A stretch of DNA of 64,000 nt from Sphingopyxis sp. OAS728 (GTDB taxonomy: Bacteria; Pseudomonadota; Alphaproteobacteria; Sphingomonadales; Sphingomonadaceae). Positions 1-9,104 of the stretch are shown here, in pieces. The translations under genes were made by a program, and so were the position numbers. Location of the stretch: assembly GCF_014873485.1 (NCBI RefSeq), contig NZ_JADBDT010000001.1:744001-808000 (forward strand). The letters run 5' to 3'. The number at the start of each line of letters is the position of its first letter. Positions within the stretch are counted from its first letter, which is position 1. The notes under the pieces are model-generated. The model had not been told where the DNA came from, did no database searches, and saw nothing but the letters and a program-made list of their open reading frames with translations.

Positions 1-75
1 ATCGATATTCTCGATCCGCGCGACCGCGAAGCCGAACGCTTCGCTGTCCCATGCAAGCGGGTGAATATGCGTCAT
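1..75 (-). CDS. GNAT-family N-acetyltransferase, N-terminus only (cut by window edge)
   Basis: Only the first 25 codons lie in the window. The ATG at 73-75 overlaps the stop of the upstream glycosyltransferase in an ATGA arrangement. The readable N-terminus contains the stretch LAWDSEAFGFAVARIE. A W-D-S-x-x-F-G-F pattern close to the start is typical of WecD-like acetyltransferases that acylate dTDP-4-amino-6-deoxy sugars (family knowledge). Lying at the end of an operon with rfbA and rfbB, it would fit N-acetylation of a dTDP-amino sugar. That role is inferred, because the catalytic domain is outside the window. Confidence 0.6.
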   Translation of the reverse strand, partial: MTHIHPLAWDSEAFGFAVARIENID

Positions 76-1340
76 GAGCAGTTCGCCGACAGGTTGACAA
101 AGGCGCGCACCTGCTCGTCGACCGAACAATGTCTGATCGCGTGCGTCCGGCAAGTTTCACGCGATTCGGCCCGGCGGGCGTCATCCCAGGCCAGCACGCG
201 CGACAATGCGGCGGTGAGCCCCGTGCAGTCGATCGTATCTGCCAACGCCCCGGTCTTGCCCTCGACGACAAGGTCGGGCAGCACACCGATCTGAAAACCG
301 ACCACCGGCGTACCCGACATCATCGCCTCGTTGACCATCATAGGCCCCGAATCCTCGATCGACGGGCAGACGAAGAAGTCCGCGGCGCAATAGGCCTGCG
401 CCAGCGTATCGGCTCCCACATAGCCAAGGCGGTGCATCGGCAGCCCGAGTGCATCGAGCGCACCAAGGCCACCGGAATGACCGACAAGAAGTAGCGCGAC
501 CCGTCGCCCGTCGAGCGCTCCGTCGGCCGCGAGCGAGGCGAGCGCGTCGACGAGCAGTGCCATGCCCTTGCGCGGATCGGTCAGTTCCTGCGCGCCGAAA
601 AGAAGATAGATTCCTTCGCGCGGAATGCCCAACGCCTCGCGCGCGGCCGCACGATCGAGCCGGCCAAGCCGGGCGGGATCAACTCCGATCAAAATCCGGC
701 GAAACGTCGAATTCGCGAAGGGCGCCGCACCTTCGGCATCCTTCGCCAACTGCGCTGACGGCACCACCACAACATGGTCGAGCGCGCGGGTCGCGGCGAC
801 CTTTTGCGCCAGCGTGCGCGCCGAAACGTCGCGGCCGATACGCGCAGGCAGCGCGGGACACGAGCCGCAGCCGTCACGATAGCGTCGGCAGCCCCAGGAG
901 TAATGGCATCCACCGGTCAAAAGGCCCATGTCGACCGGATGGAAAGCAACGCGCGCGCCGGTCAGCGTCTGGAGCGCCGCGACATCGTCGAAATCCAGAA
1001 AATCGGAAATATAATGGACAACGATCAGATCGGGCCGCGTCTCTGCCGCGATAGCCGCCAGCCGGCGGCGCGAGAGGCTGTTCATCCGCTGGTCGCGGAA
1101 AACATAGCGGCGACGACTTGCGATGCGGTACCAGGCGCGCCCTGCAAAGCGTCGTAGCGCCGCCCATCCACGACCGCCCACCGCCTGCACGTCCGTGGCC
1201 CCGCTCCGCGATTCCCAGACGAGCATGTGCGAAGCCACCCCACGCTCCCGCATGGCCAGATGCAGCCGCAACGCCGCGGTGCCGGCGCCTCCATGGTCGA
1301 CCGCCGCCAGGTGAAGTACGCGCGACCCAGCCGCAATCAT
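72..1340 (-). CDS. Glycosyltransferase family 4 (GT-B fold)
   Basis: A 422-residue cytoplasmic glycosyltransferase that probably adds one sugar of the polysaccharide repeat unit to a lipid-linked acceptor. The N-terminus (VLHLAAVDHGGAGTAALRLH) is the usual glycine-rich acceptor-side start of GT4 enzymes. The C-terminal half has the donor-site pattern EDSGPMMVNEAM, matching the E-x7-E motif, followed by GTPVVGF. The start chosen is the ATG at 1340, because the longer frame to 1481 reads back into rfbA without family-like sequence. It lies 14 bases after rfbA and overlaps the next gene by 4 bases. Donor and linkage cannot be read from sequence. Confidence 0.88.
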   Translation of the reverse strand: MIAAGSRVLHLAAVDHGGAGTAALRLHLAMRERGVASHMLVWESRSGATDVQAVGGRGWAALRRFAGRAWYRIASRRRYVFRDQRMNSLSRRRLAAIAAETRPDLIVVHYISDFLDFDDVAALQTLTGARVAFHPVDMGLLTGGCHYSWGCRRYRDGCGSCPALPARIGRDVSARTLAQKVAATRALDHVVVVPSAQLAKDAEGAAPFANSTFRRILIGVDPARLGRLDRAAAREALGIPREGIYLLFGAQELTDPRKGMALLVDALASLAADGALDGRRVALLLVGHSGGLGALDALGLPMHRLGYVGADTLAQAYCAADFFVCPSIEDSGPMMVNEAMMSGTPVVGFQIGVLPDLVVEGKTGALADTIDCTGLTAALSRVLAWDDARRAESRETCRTHAIRHCSVDEQVRAFVNLSANCS

Positions 1341-1354
1341 AGCGGGCGAGTCGT

Positions 1355-2227
1355 TCAAATCATTTCCTCGATCCGCTGCAGGATCGCGCGGCCATATTCG
1401 GTCTTTGACAACTGCTCGCCCTTGGCGCGGGCGGTCTCGATGCTGATCCAGCCTTGCATCAACGCGATTTCCTCCAGGCACGCGATCTGAATGCCCTGCC
1501 GATGCTGCATCGTGCGAACGAACTCACCCGCTTCCATCAGGCTGTCGTGCGTGCCGGTGTCGAGCCAGGCATAACCGCGCCCCATCTGCTCGACGAACAA
1601 TTCGTCGCTGTCGATGTAGCACTGGATCAGGTCGGTTATTTCGAGTTCGCCGCGCGCCGACGGTTTCAGCCCTTCCGCGAAACGCACGACCCGATTGTCG
1701 AAGAAATAGAGTCCGGTCACCGCCAGATGCGATTTGGGCTGCGCCGGCTTCTCCTCAAGGCTTACGGCTTGCCCGCGCGCGTCGAGTTCGATCACGCCAT
1801 AGCGTTCAGGATCGGCGACGCGATAGCTGAATACCGTCGCCCCGCTTTCGCGGCCGGCCGCCGAGCGAAGCAACTGGATCAACTGCGCGCCGAAAAAGAT
1901 GTTGTCGCCGAGGACCAGCGCGGCCGGGCTGTCGCCGATAAACTCGCGCCCGAGCGTAAAGGCCTGCGCCAACCCTTCGGGACGCGGCTGTTCGATGTAG
2001 GAAATCTCGATCCCGAATTCAGAGCCGTCGCCGAGCAGCCGCTGATAATTCCCCAGATATTCGGGCGAGGAAATGAGCAATATCTCCCGGATCCCGGCAA
2101 GCATCAGCACCGAGAGCGGATAATAGATCATCGGCTTGTCATAGACGGGCAGCAGCTGCTTGTTGATCGCGAGCGTCGCGGGATAGAGGCGCGTGCCCGA
2201 CCCGCCTGCCAAGATGATACCCTTCAT
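1355..2227 (-). CDS. rfbA: Glucose-1-phosphate thymidylyltransferase RfbA
   Basis: A 290-residue nucleotidyltransferase that makes dTDP-glucose from glucose-1-phosphate and dTTP, the first step of dTDP-deoxysugar synthesis. The N-terminal signature [11 protein letters not shown] is at residues 8-18, followed by [18 protein letters not shown] at 22-39 and the metal-binding GDN at 107-109. Length and motif order fit the short RmlA/RfbA family. The ATG at 2227 gives the canonical MKGIILAGG start. It lies 50 bases downstream of rfbB. rfbC and rfbD are absent from the window, so rhamnose is not the obvious end product. Confidence 0.96.
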   Translation of the reverse strand: MKGIILAGGSGTRLYPATLAINKQLLPVYDKPMIYYPLSVLMLAGIREILLISSPEYLGNYQRLLGDGSEFGIEISYIEQPRPEGLAQAFTLGREFIGDSPAALVLGDNIFFGAQLIQLLRSAAGRESGATVFSYRVADPERYGVIELDARGQAVSLEEKPAQPKSHLAVTGLYFFDNRVVRFAEGLKPSARGELEITDLIQCYIDSDELFVEQMGRGYAWLDTGTHDSLMEAGEFVRTMQHRQGIQIACLEEIALMQGWISIETARAKGEQLSKTEYGRAILQRIEEMI

Positions 2228-2277
2228 GCCGTCCTCTCGAAAATGAAGCGAAGATGGATCGTCGCCGGCGACGCCGA

Positions 2278-3333
2278 TCAGCTCGCGATCCCGCGCCGAG
2301 CCACGGCGTCGCGCTCGCGGATCAGCGTCTGCCACCAATCCTCGTTTGCCAGATACCAGTCAACCGTTGCGGCAAGACCGGTCTCGAATGTTTCGCGCGG
2401 ATCCCAGCCCAACTCGCTGCGGATCCGCGAAGCGTCGATCGCATAGCGCTTGTCGTGCCCCGGCCTGTCTGCGACGAAGCTGATCTGGTCGGCATAGCTC
2501 CGCCCGTCTGCCCGCGGACGCCGCGCGTCTAGCAGCGCACATAACGCGCGCACGACCTCGACGTTCTGCTTCTCGTTGCCGCCGCCGACATTGTACGTCC
2601 GACCGGGCACCCCACGTTCGAACACACACTGCAAGGCGCGGACATGATCGTCGACATAAAGCCAGTCGCGCACCTGATCGCCCTTGCCATAGACGGGTAG
2701 CGGACGGCCCGCGAGCGCCTGCGCGATCATCAGCGGGATAAGCTTTTCCGGGAAATGGTATGGACCATAGTTGTTCGAGCAATTGGTGATCAGCACCGGC
2801 AAGCCGAAGGTGTGGCCCCAGGCACTGACCAGATGGTCCGACCCCGCCTTTGACGCCGAATAGGGCGAGCGGGGATCATAGGGCGTCTCTTCGCTGAACA
2901 GGCCGTCAGCGCCCAGCGAACCGTAAACTTCGTCGGTGGAAATATGATGGAAACGGAACCGCGCGCGCACATCGTCCGGCAAGCCTTCATAATAGGTGCG
3001 CGCTTCGGACAGCAGTACAAATGTGCCCACGAGGTTTGTCTGGATGAAGGCTCCCGGGCCGTCGATCGAGCGATCGACATGGCTTTCGGCGGCAAGGTGC
3101 GTGACGATGTCGGGCTGGAAGGAGGCGATCGCCGCGCGTACCGCATCTGCATCGCAAATATCGCCCTGAACAAAGCGGTATCGCGGGCTGTCGGCGACCG
3201 AGGCGACCGTCGAGGGATTGCCAGCATAGGTCAGCTTGTCGAAATTCAGGACCTCGTAATTCCCCTCCGCCACCAGATGGCGGACGAGCGCCGAACCGAT
3301 AAAGCCCGCCCCGCCGGTCACGAAAATACGCAT
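2278..3333 (-). CDS. rfbB: dTDP-glucose 4,6-dehydratase RfbB
   Basis: A 351-residue extended short-chain dehydrogenase converting dTDP-glucose to dTDP-4-keto-6-deoxyglucose with bound NAD. The Rossmann motif GGAGFIGS is at residues 7-14, the catalytic T-D-E at 133-135, and Y-x3-K (YSASK) at 158-162. All match the RmlB family, as does the length. The ATG at 3333 gives MRIFVTGG directly. Together with RfbA it feeds dTDP-6-deoxyhexose synthesis. The GNAT at the left edge suggests the keto sugar is aminated and acylated by enzymes partly outside the window. Confidence 0.96.
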   Translation of the reverse strand: MRIFVTGGAGFIGSALVRHLVAEGNYEVLNFDKLTYAGNPSTVASVADSPRYRFVQGDICDADAVRAAIASFQPDIVTHLAAESHVDRSIDGPGAFIQTNLVGTFVLLSEARTYYEGLPDDVRARFRFHHISTDEVYGSLGADGLFSEETPYDPRSPYSASKAGSDHLVSAWGHTFGLPVLITNCSNNYGPYHFPEKLIPLMIAQALAGRPLPVYGKGDQVRDWLYVDDHVRALQCVFERGVPGRTYNVGGGNEKQNVEVVRALCALLDARRPRADGRSYADQISFVADRPGHDKRYAIDASRIRSELGWDPRETFETGLAATVDWYLANEDWWQTLIRERDAVARRGIAS

Positions 3334-3366
3334 GTCTTGCTCGTTCCTTCTCTTTCGCGCCTGCAA

Positions 3367-4443
3367 TCAAAGCAGCCTGACGAAATCTTCCCATTGGCGC
3401 GACTTGCTGTACCGGTCGGCAATCATGGCCGCGCCCGCATCCGCTATGCTGCGGCGCCGATCCTCGTCGTCGAGCAGGCGGTCCAATTGATCCAGCATAT
3501 CGTCGACATCGCGGTAACTGCTCATCGTCACGCCGTCCTCCATCCCGGGCGGATAGGTCCCGGCATCGGACAACATCAGCGCGCCGCAGCCAAGTGCTTC
3601 CCAGCAACGCATGTTGCCCCGGTCATTGCCCGACATGTCGATCGCGCCGTTGAGAACAATCTTTGCGCCGCCAAAGGCAGCATAAAGCCCGCGCCCGAAC
3701 ACGGGTGGCCGCGCAACTTTCGCGACCGGCCGCGGCAGGCGATGTCCCCGAAGCGGCGGCAGCAGACCCAGCGGCGTGCCCGCCAGCCGCGTCATTCGCG
3801 ACTGCTGCAAATGAATCCGCACGCTGCGGCGGTCCTGCAGCTTCGCCAGTGCCTCGATGACCTGCGCGCGGTTGCGGTGATGGCGGCTATAGGACCCGAC
3901 GAAGACGATATCGACGGCACGATCCGCCTGCCGGTAATCGGCCATCACCGGGTCGAACGCCGGATAGAACCAGGCGGCATTCCATCCGCTTTCGCGATAG
4001 GATTGCAGGATCGATTCAAAATTGCAGACGATAAGGTCATAGGCAGCAAAATCGGCGCCGGGGCTCGGCGCAGCGCGCCAAGCGATCGCCTTTTTCACGC
4101 TCCCCGGCAGCTTGCGAACAAAATCGCTGCCGAACCGTAGCGGGTCCATGTTGTAGAAAATGTCGGCGCCCGAAGCCTCGATCTGCGCCAACAATATGGC
4201 TTCTGGTGTAGCGTCCTTCGCCAACCCGTGGGCATCCGCCCACGCCCGCTGCGATCGCGCGTCGCCTCCGACTGCAAAGCTGCCCCCGGTGCCGTCGAGC
4301 ACCGGTTGAAGCATATGAAGTGCGACAAAGCGATCATCGAGGAGTTCCTGCAGGACATCGCGATAATCCGCCAAACGTGCGCGCGCATGCACCCCGTCCA
4401 TATAGGTGGGGTAGATGTCGAAATTCTGGAAGACCGCAGTCAT
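3367..4443 (-). CDS. Glycosyltransferase, group 1-like with C-terminal donor domain
   Basis: A 358-residue protein with no signal peptide or membrane segment. The C-terminal third contains the stretch MRCWEALGCGALMLSD followed by a conserved glycine-rich loop. This is the pattern of the Glyco_trans_1_2 domain found in CgeB-like and other GT-B glycosyltransferases, where the glutamate binds the nucleotide sugar. The N-terminal half is divergent. It lies 33 bases upstream of the rfbB start and downstream of the Wzy-like gene, so it probably builds part of the repeat unit. The specificity is unknown. Confidence 0.75.
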   Translation of the reverse strand: MTAVFQNFDIYPTYMDGVHARARLADYRDVLQELLDDRFVALHMLQPVLDGTGGSFAVGGDARSQRAWADAHGLAKDATPEAILLAQIEASGADIFYNMDPLRFGSDFVRKLPGSVKKAIAWRAAPSPGADFAAYDLIVCNFESILQSYRESGWNAAWFYPAFDPVMADYRQADRAVDIVFVGSYSRHHRNRAQVIEALAKLQDRRSVRIHLQQSRMTRLAGTPLGLLPPLRGHRLPRPVAKVARPPVFGRGLYAAFGGAKIVLNGAIDMSGNDRGNMRCWEALGCGALMLSDAGTYPPGMEDGVTMSSYRDVDDMLDQLDRLLDDEDRRRSIADAGAAMIADRYSKSRQWEDFVRLL

Positions 4444-4486
4444 GGAGGGAATTAGCCGCAGAAAAGAAGGGGAATGTAGAGGAGAA

Positions 4487-5893
4487 TCATCTGACCCGGA
4501 CGCCGGGGACAGTGCCGGCAGATTGCGCCTTGAGGCGCGTCGGCGCAGTTATTTTTCCGAATTCCTCGGTAGAGCGATAGAGATAGAGCAACAACGCAGC
4601 CATGCCGCCACCGCCAGTCAGAATGGCCGTGAACAGCGACGCGTCGGCGAGCGAAACCACGAATGGCATCAGAACCGCGCATGCAATGCGGCGATCGATC
4701 TCACCGATAAGCCGCGAGGATATCCAGAGCCAGAGACCCGCCAGAAAAAGGATCAGTGGCACACCGAGGGTACCAAAGCCGGCAATGCCATCCGCAGCAA
4801 TGAAATTCGCGTTATAATTGTTGATTTCGGCGACCGCCGCTGTCGGCGTGACATAGCGGCCAATGACCTGACCGACCGATTCCACCCCATAGGGATATTC
4901 GGAGAAAGGCCGCCCAACGAGCGAATGCGACAGATAGGTGACCGGATAATTCAGAAAAAAGTCGCTGTACACACCGACGAGAACACCCGGGAGCGCCAGA
5001 ATTCGCATGTAAACCAGATCTGAAATATTGCTGAACACTCCTGTGCCAGCCCGGTAGACCGATACGATTGGGCCAAGCACGGCAAAGAACAGGACAGCCG
5101 CATAGATACGGCCGAACATGACCCGGCCGTTGCGGAAGACAAAGAAGACCCCGATCGTGAGCAGCGTCGATCCCAGAACCACCTTACCGGCGAGAGTCGA
5201 ATAAATCAGCAACTGGCCAATGAGGCCGGCGGCAATCAGCACGGGCTGGCGGCGCGTGATGCCGGCAACCAGCAGAAAGGGGTTAACCGCACCGCTGAGC
5301 GTACCCATCACATAGCCCATGAGCGCACCGCCAAGGGTGGTCGCGGCCGCACGCTGCTCATAAACCTGCTCAAGGCCTACAATGTTGAGCGTCTCACCAA
5401 AAATTACGAAAATCCCGACATTCCCGACCCCCCACACGCCCAGAACGCCGGCCCAGAACGTGCGCGGCGCCAGTCTCAATTTTGCAAAGGGCTTCCCATC
5501 GCTCAGCAGAAGAATGAATGCCGCCGCCGAAGACCATATGACGGCCAAAAGAAAGATGAGGTCGCCCATGGGCAAAATGCCCTGTTGCGGCGGGATGATC
5601 ACCGAAGGAATGAAGAGAAGGAAATAGAGCGCCCATTTGGCAAAGCCCACAATTGTCCAGCTATGCATCGGCAAGAACATGCCGAGCAGGGCGGACAGGC
5701 CGATCGTCGCGCCGGTCAGAAACGGCGACGGTGGCTGATACCAGAAGCCCAGATAGCTCCACTGGGTAGATAGCTCGGCATATGTCGTGATAAGAAACCA
5801 AGCATAGATGCCGCCCATCAAAGCCGTCACAAGGTGAAGCGCCGCCTTCGACGCTCCGGCCTTTTCCGTTCGAGCTTGCTCTTGCACCATCAT
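4487..5893 (-). CDS. Polytopic membrane protein, candidate Wzy-type polysaccharide polymerase
   Basis: A 468-residue protein with about ten to twelve hydrophobic segments separated by short loops, and a larger polar loop around residues 315-355 (VTYLSHSLVGRPFSEYP onward). Size, topology and place in a cluster that also encodes Wzx, Wza and Wzc fit a Wzy-type O-antigen or capsule polymerase, a family with very low sequence conservation. No catalytic motif can be claimed. The two consecutive ATG codons at 5893 and 5890 overlap the wbpG stop as ATGA, so translation is probably coupled. A second Wzy_C-type protein lies at 17794-19227. Confidence 0.6.
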   Translation of the reverse strand: MMVQEQARTEKAGASKAALHLVTALMGGIYAWFLITTYAELSTQWSYLGFWYQPPSPFLTGATIGLSALLGMFLPMHSWTIVGFAKWALYFLLFIPSVIIPPQQGILPMGDLIFLLAVIWSSAAAFILLLSDGKPFAKLRLAPRTFWAGVLGVWGVGNVGIFVIFGETLNIVGLEQVYEQRAAATTLGGALMGYVMGTLSGAVNPFLLVAGITRRQPVLIAAGLIGQLLIYSTLAGKVVLGSTLLTIGVFFVFRNGRVMFGRIYAAVLFFAVLGPIVSVYRAGTGVFSNISDLVYMRILALPGVLVGVYSDFFLNYPVTYLSHSLVGRPFSEYPYGVESVGQVIGRYVTPTAAVAEINNYNANFIAADGIAGFGTLGVPLILFLAGLWLWISSRLIGEIDRRIACAVLMPFVVSLADASLFTAILTGGGGMAALLLYLYRSTEEFGKITAPTRLKAQSAGTVPGVRVR

Positions 5894-7026
5894 TTCCTCG
5901 TGATCAGGCGGCGCATTACCGCCCGTCCTTTTAATAATCTGTCCGTCAACGCCTTATCGCTATCGAACAGATTGTGCGAGACAATGGGGGCATCGATCAG
6001 CGCTTTTAACTCGTCGGTCGGCATTCCCAGCTTCTTTGCGACGAAACGCGTGTCGCGTTCTGCTTGCGCCTCGGTCGTGATCGGAACGCGCAATTCCTCC
6101 AGCGCCGCATCGCGTGTCAACTGCCCGGCAACGATCAGCGACGACAGGTGCAGCCGCCGCTTGTCGAAGCGCAGCTTGCGCGGAAGATAGACGTCCTGAT
6201 AGAATTTCGTGAAGCGACTTTCGGAATGCTTCGGGCCATAATCACGCCAGCCATAGACGGCGCGCAATTCTTCCTGCGCCGCTTCCTTGTCGTAATTGGT
6301 GAAGTCGAGCGGCCGATAACGTTTCGGCAGGCCGCGCACCCGCGTCGTCCAGAGATATTCGGCCATCGTCATGATCGGATAGGCGTGAAGCGATTTTTCG
6401 CCATACGCCTTGTGCACCGCGCGCACATGCTTGCCGTCGCTCGAACTCGGTCCGTCGTGCGGAATATGGAGATTTTCCGACGCGAAATTGACCCCAGACA
6501 GGAAAGATCGAACGCCGTGCTTGCGCGCCAGCCGCAACAGCGTCGCGAAAAAGGCATGATCCTGCGGGAAGTCCTGATTGAGCACATTCGCGCGCAGAAA
6601 AGCCCGCTGGACATCGCGGACCTCGTCCCATTCGACCACGCAGGTGACGAGGTCGAGGTCGAGGCTGCGAACAAGCTTTTCGATATTATGGACCGCGGGC
6701 TCGCTGTTCCAGCCAGCATCGACATGCACGGCAAGCAGGCGCAGGTCGTGCTTCGCGGCCATCAGATGCGCAAGATAGGCGCTGTCGACCCCTCCGCTGA
6801 GGCCAACGAGCGCATCATAGGGCTTGCCCCTGCCCTCTTCCTTCAGCGTTGCGACAAGGGATGCCATCCGGCGCCCGCCTTCTTCGCCCGGCCACCATTC
6901 GTGCGGACTGCGGGCGAAGGCATCCTTGCAGCAGTTGCACTGACCGTCAGGGCCGATCTCGACCCCTTCGACATCCTCGGGCATCACACAGACCGTGCAG
7001 ATTCTGGCGTTTGTTCCGGCGATCAT
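5890..7026 (-). CDS. wbpG: N-acetyl sugar amidotransferase, WbpG/PseA type
   Basis: A 378-residue ATP pyrophosphatase-type enzyme. It has zinc-ligand-like cysteines at C10-x2-C13 and C30/C33, and the PP-loop SGGVDS near residue 77. This arrangement is typical of the WbpG/PseA family (N-acetyl sugar amidotransferase). With a HisH/HisF pair, WbpG of Pseudomonas aeruginosa converts an N-acetyl group on a UDP-linked uronic acid into an acetamidino group. Both partners are encoded next to it here (7023-7757 and 8484-9104), which supports the assignment. It overlaps hisF and the Wzy-like gene by 4 bases each. The exact acceptor sugar is inferred from neighbours. Confidence 0.9.
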   Translation of the reverse strand: MIAGTNARICTVCVMPEDVEGVEIGPDGQCNCCKDAFARSPHEWWPGEEGGRRMASLVATLKEEGRGKPYDALVGLSGGVDSAYLAHLMAAKHDLRLLAVHVDAGWNSEPAVHNIEKLVRSLDLDLVTCVVEWDEVRDVQRAFLRANVLNQDFPQDHAFFATLLRLARKHGVRSFLSGVNFASENLHIPHDGPSSSDGKHVRAVHKAYGEKSLHAYPIMTMAEYLWTTRVRGLPKRYRPLDFTNYDKEAAQEELRAVYGWRDYGPKHSESRFTKFYQDVYLPRKLRFDKRRLHLSSLIVAGQLTRDAALEELRVPITTEAQAERDTRFVAKKLGMPTDELKALIDAPIVSHNLFDSDKALTDRLLKGRAVMRRLITRK

Positions 7027-7757
7027 CGGTTCATCGCCTGCTGCCGTGTCTCATAATCGGGATAGGTAATCAGCACCGCGCGCAGTCGCCCGATGAAGGA
7101 AAAGGCGCTTCCTGACGCCGCAGCATCGGCTCCGGCGCCAAGCGCGGCGTCGAGGTGCGAGACCTCGCCCGCGCCGCCCAGCGCGATGACGGGAACCTCA
7201 AGGCTAGGTGCAATCGCCGCGATACCCTCGATATCCATCCCCGTGCGCAATCCGTCGCGGTCGATCGACTGTAGGATGATCTCGCCGACCCCGGCCTTGG
7301 CAAGCCGCGCCGCTTCCTGTTCCAGAGGCTTGCCGGTCGAGGTCGTCCGGCTGGCGCCGTCGACGCGATAGTCGAGGCAGCCGACTAGGGCCTGAACGCC
7401 GAACGCACCCGCTATTTCCCCAATCAGCTGCTCGGACGTTTGCGAACGGAGCACCAGTTTCTCGACACCGTCTGCAACCAGCCGGCGCGCATGCTGGATC
7501 GTCGATATCCCGCCGCCATAGCTGAGCGGCATGAAACACTCGGACGCGAGACTGGCGACGAAATCGAAATCCGGCTCGCGACCATCGGCGCTGGCGTCGA
7601 TGTCGAGCACACAGATTTCGTCGACTTCCTTCTCGTTGAACAGGCGGATGATATTAAAAGGATCACCCACATATGTGCGCTCGCCAAAGCTGACCGTTTT
7701 CACGACCCGCCGCGATCGATCGATCAGCATCACGACAATGAGGCGGGGCAATACCAC
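7023..7757 (-). CDS. hisF: HisF-like cyclase/synthase subunit of sugar amidination
   Basis: A 244-residue (beta-alpha)8 barrel protein of the HisF family, with the phosphate-binding IALGGAGEVSHL and the internal repeat of the barrel. The start is GTG at 7757, giving the family-like VLPRLIVVMLIDRSRRVVKT. An early D (in CVLDIDAS) is kept. In polysaccharide loci such HisF2 proteins channel ammonia from a HisH2 glutaminase to WbpG (established for P. aeruginosa O5 and similar loci). It overlaps wbpG in ATGA fashion. Histidine biosynthesis is unlikely because no other his gene is nearby. Confidence 0.87.
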   Translation of the reverse strand: MVLPRLIVVMLIDRSRRVVKTVSFGERTYVGDPFNIIRLFNEKEVDEICVLDIDASADGREPDFDFVASLASECFMPLSYGGGISTIQHARRLVADGVEKLVLRSQTSEQLIGEIAGAFGVQALVGCLDYRVDGASRTTSTGKPLEQEAARLAKAGVGEIILQSIDRDGLRTGMDIEGIAAIAPSLEVPVIALGGAGEVSHLDAALGAGADAAASGSAFSFIGRLRAVLITYPDYETRQQAMNR

Positions 7758-7792
7758 GTGGAAAATCCGACGTTAGAGAGACGCGCTGCCGC

Positions 7793-8467
7793 TCAGGCGG
7801 CGCGCGGAACGATACGGATGATGTCGGCCGAGACCTCGGCGCGATAATCGGGATCGTCCTCGAAATGCGACAGCAGCGTCGAAAGACGCGGATAGCCGTC
7901 CTGTCCGGTGAAATCCCGGGCGTCGTCGATCAGGATGATATGCCCCTTTACGTTATGATCGAGGACCATCTGCAATTCCGCCGACACCGGTGTGTCGATT
8001 TCGGCCTTGCCGGTAAAACCGCCGCTGTAATGGCCGTCGAGCCAGAAGACCGCAGGACGGTCGATCGTCTTCAGCACTTCGGGCAGGACGACCGCGCTAT
8101 CGCCCTTGAGGCAGCTGATGTTCTTCTTCCGCTTCAGCATGTCGACCGCACGACGGTGAATTTCATCATCGATCTCGATCGTTATGCAGTCTACGCCGGT
8201 CTCGGCGATATGTTCGACCATGCTGCCGAGATATGTGCCGGTTTCGACGAAATATTTCGCACCGCTGGTTTCGACATAGTGGCGGACCACCGCCATCTTC
8301 ACGACGTTCGGCGCCGGTGACGGGCAACCGCGCGAAACCCATGTGCCGATATCCCGGCGAACGACGGCTCGCAAATTGCGCACGATAGTCAACAAACCGG
8401 CCCGTTGGACTGCGTCGCGAACCGGAAATCGCAGATCGTTTTGATTATTCACGGCATTTTCCTGCAT
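7793..8467 (-). CDS. Class I SAM-dependent methyltransferase-like protein
   Basis: A 224-residue soluble protein. Residues around 68-80 read KYFVETGTYLGSM, a motif I-like glycine loop, followed by the acidic ITIEIDDE. A D-G-H-Y-S-G block and ILIDDARDFTG follow. These features fit a Rossmann-type methyltransferase subgroup found in polysaccharide loci. The ATG at 8467 is chosen because the longer frame to 8878 is only the shadow of hisH. It sits between the hisH-like and hisF-like genes, 16 and 35 bases away. Methylation of the amidino sugar is an attractive but unproven role. It could also be a non-catalytic relative. Confidence 0.65.
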   Translation of the reverse strand: MQENAVNNQNDLRFPVRDAVQRAGLLTIVRNLRAVVRRDIGTWVSRGCPSPAPNVVKMAVVRHYVETSGAKYFVETGTYLGSMVEHIAETGVDCITIEIDDEIHRRAVDMLKRKKNISCLKGDSAVVLPEVLKTIDRPAVFWLDGHYSGGFTGKAEIDTPVSAELQMVLDHNVKGHIILIDDARDFTGQDGYPRLSTLLSHFEDDPDYRAEVSADIIRIVPRAA

Positions 8468-8483
8468 TACAAAAAACTTTCTT

Positions 8484-9104
8484 TCAGACTGGACCGCGCT
8501 CGAGCCGCGCGAAATCGGCGAGCAATCGCATGCCAAAACGGTGGCTTTTTTCGGGATGGAATTGAACTCCATGCACCGCTCCGTGCGCCACCGCAATTGC
8601 CTTTTGACCGTCATAGTCGACGACCGCCGCGACGTCGGCGTCGCTGTCGCAGACCATGTGATAGCTATGCGCGAAGTAAAAACGCTCTGAAGCTGCGCTG
8701 GACGGCGCCATCCATGTATCACGCACATATACGACGTCGCGCCAGCCCATGTTGGGCACCTTGACGCCCGGGAGAGACGGCACGATCCGTCTGACATCCG
8801 CGGCGATAAGGCCAAGCCCTTCGGCACCGCCTTCTTCGCTCGTTCGCGCCAGCAACTGCATGCCCAGACAGACGCCAAGCAAGACAGCCCCGCGGTCGAC
8901 CGCCGTCCGGATCGCGTCGGACAGCCCCCCGGCGTTCAGCACTGCCATGGCGTGCCCGAATGCTCCGACACCGGGAAGAACGAGATGGCGGGCATCGGCA
9001 ATGACGTCGGGGTCGCCGCTCAGATGCGTATCGGCGCCGACATGATCGAACATATTGGCGAGCGACGCGATATTTCCGACGCCATAATTGACGATCGTGA
9101 TCAT
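8484..9104 (-). CDS. hisH: HisH-like glutamine amidotransferase subunit
   Basis: A 206-residue class I glutaminase. The nucleophile sits in GVCLGMQLL near residue 79, and the catalytic His and Glu in VQFHPEKS near residues 181-183. The N-terminus MITIVNYGVGNI and the oxyanion-strand sequence LPGVGAFGHAM are diagnostic of HisH. It would hydrolyse glutamine and pass ammonia through the HisF-like partner to WbpG. The ATG at 9104 overlaps the flippase stop (ATGA). Its position in the sugar cluster argues for sugar amidination rather than histidine synthesis. Confidence 0.9.
   Translation of the reverse strand: MITIVNYGVGNIASLANMFDHVGADTHLSGDPDVIADARHLVLPGVGAFGHAMAVLNAGGLSDAIRTAVDRGAVLLGVCLGMQLLARTSEEGGAEGLGLIAADVRRIVPSLPGVKVPNMGWRDVVYVRDTWMAPSSAASERFYFAHSYHMVCDSDADVAAVVDYDGQKAIAVAHGAVHGVQFHPEKSHRFGMRLLADFARLERGPV

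Noticed and set aside
7023-9104. hisF and hisH as histidine biosynthesis genes
   Set aside because: They are separated, sit in a polysaccharide operon beside wbpG, and no other his genes are nearby; sugar amidination explains them better.
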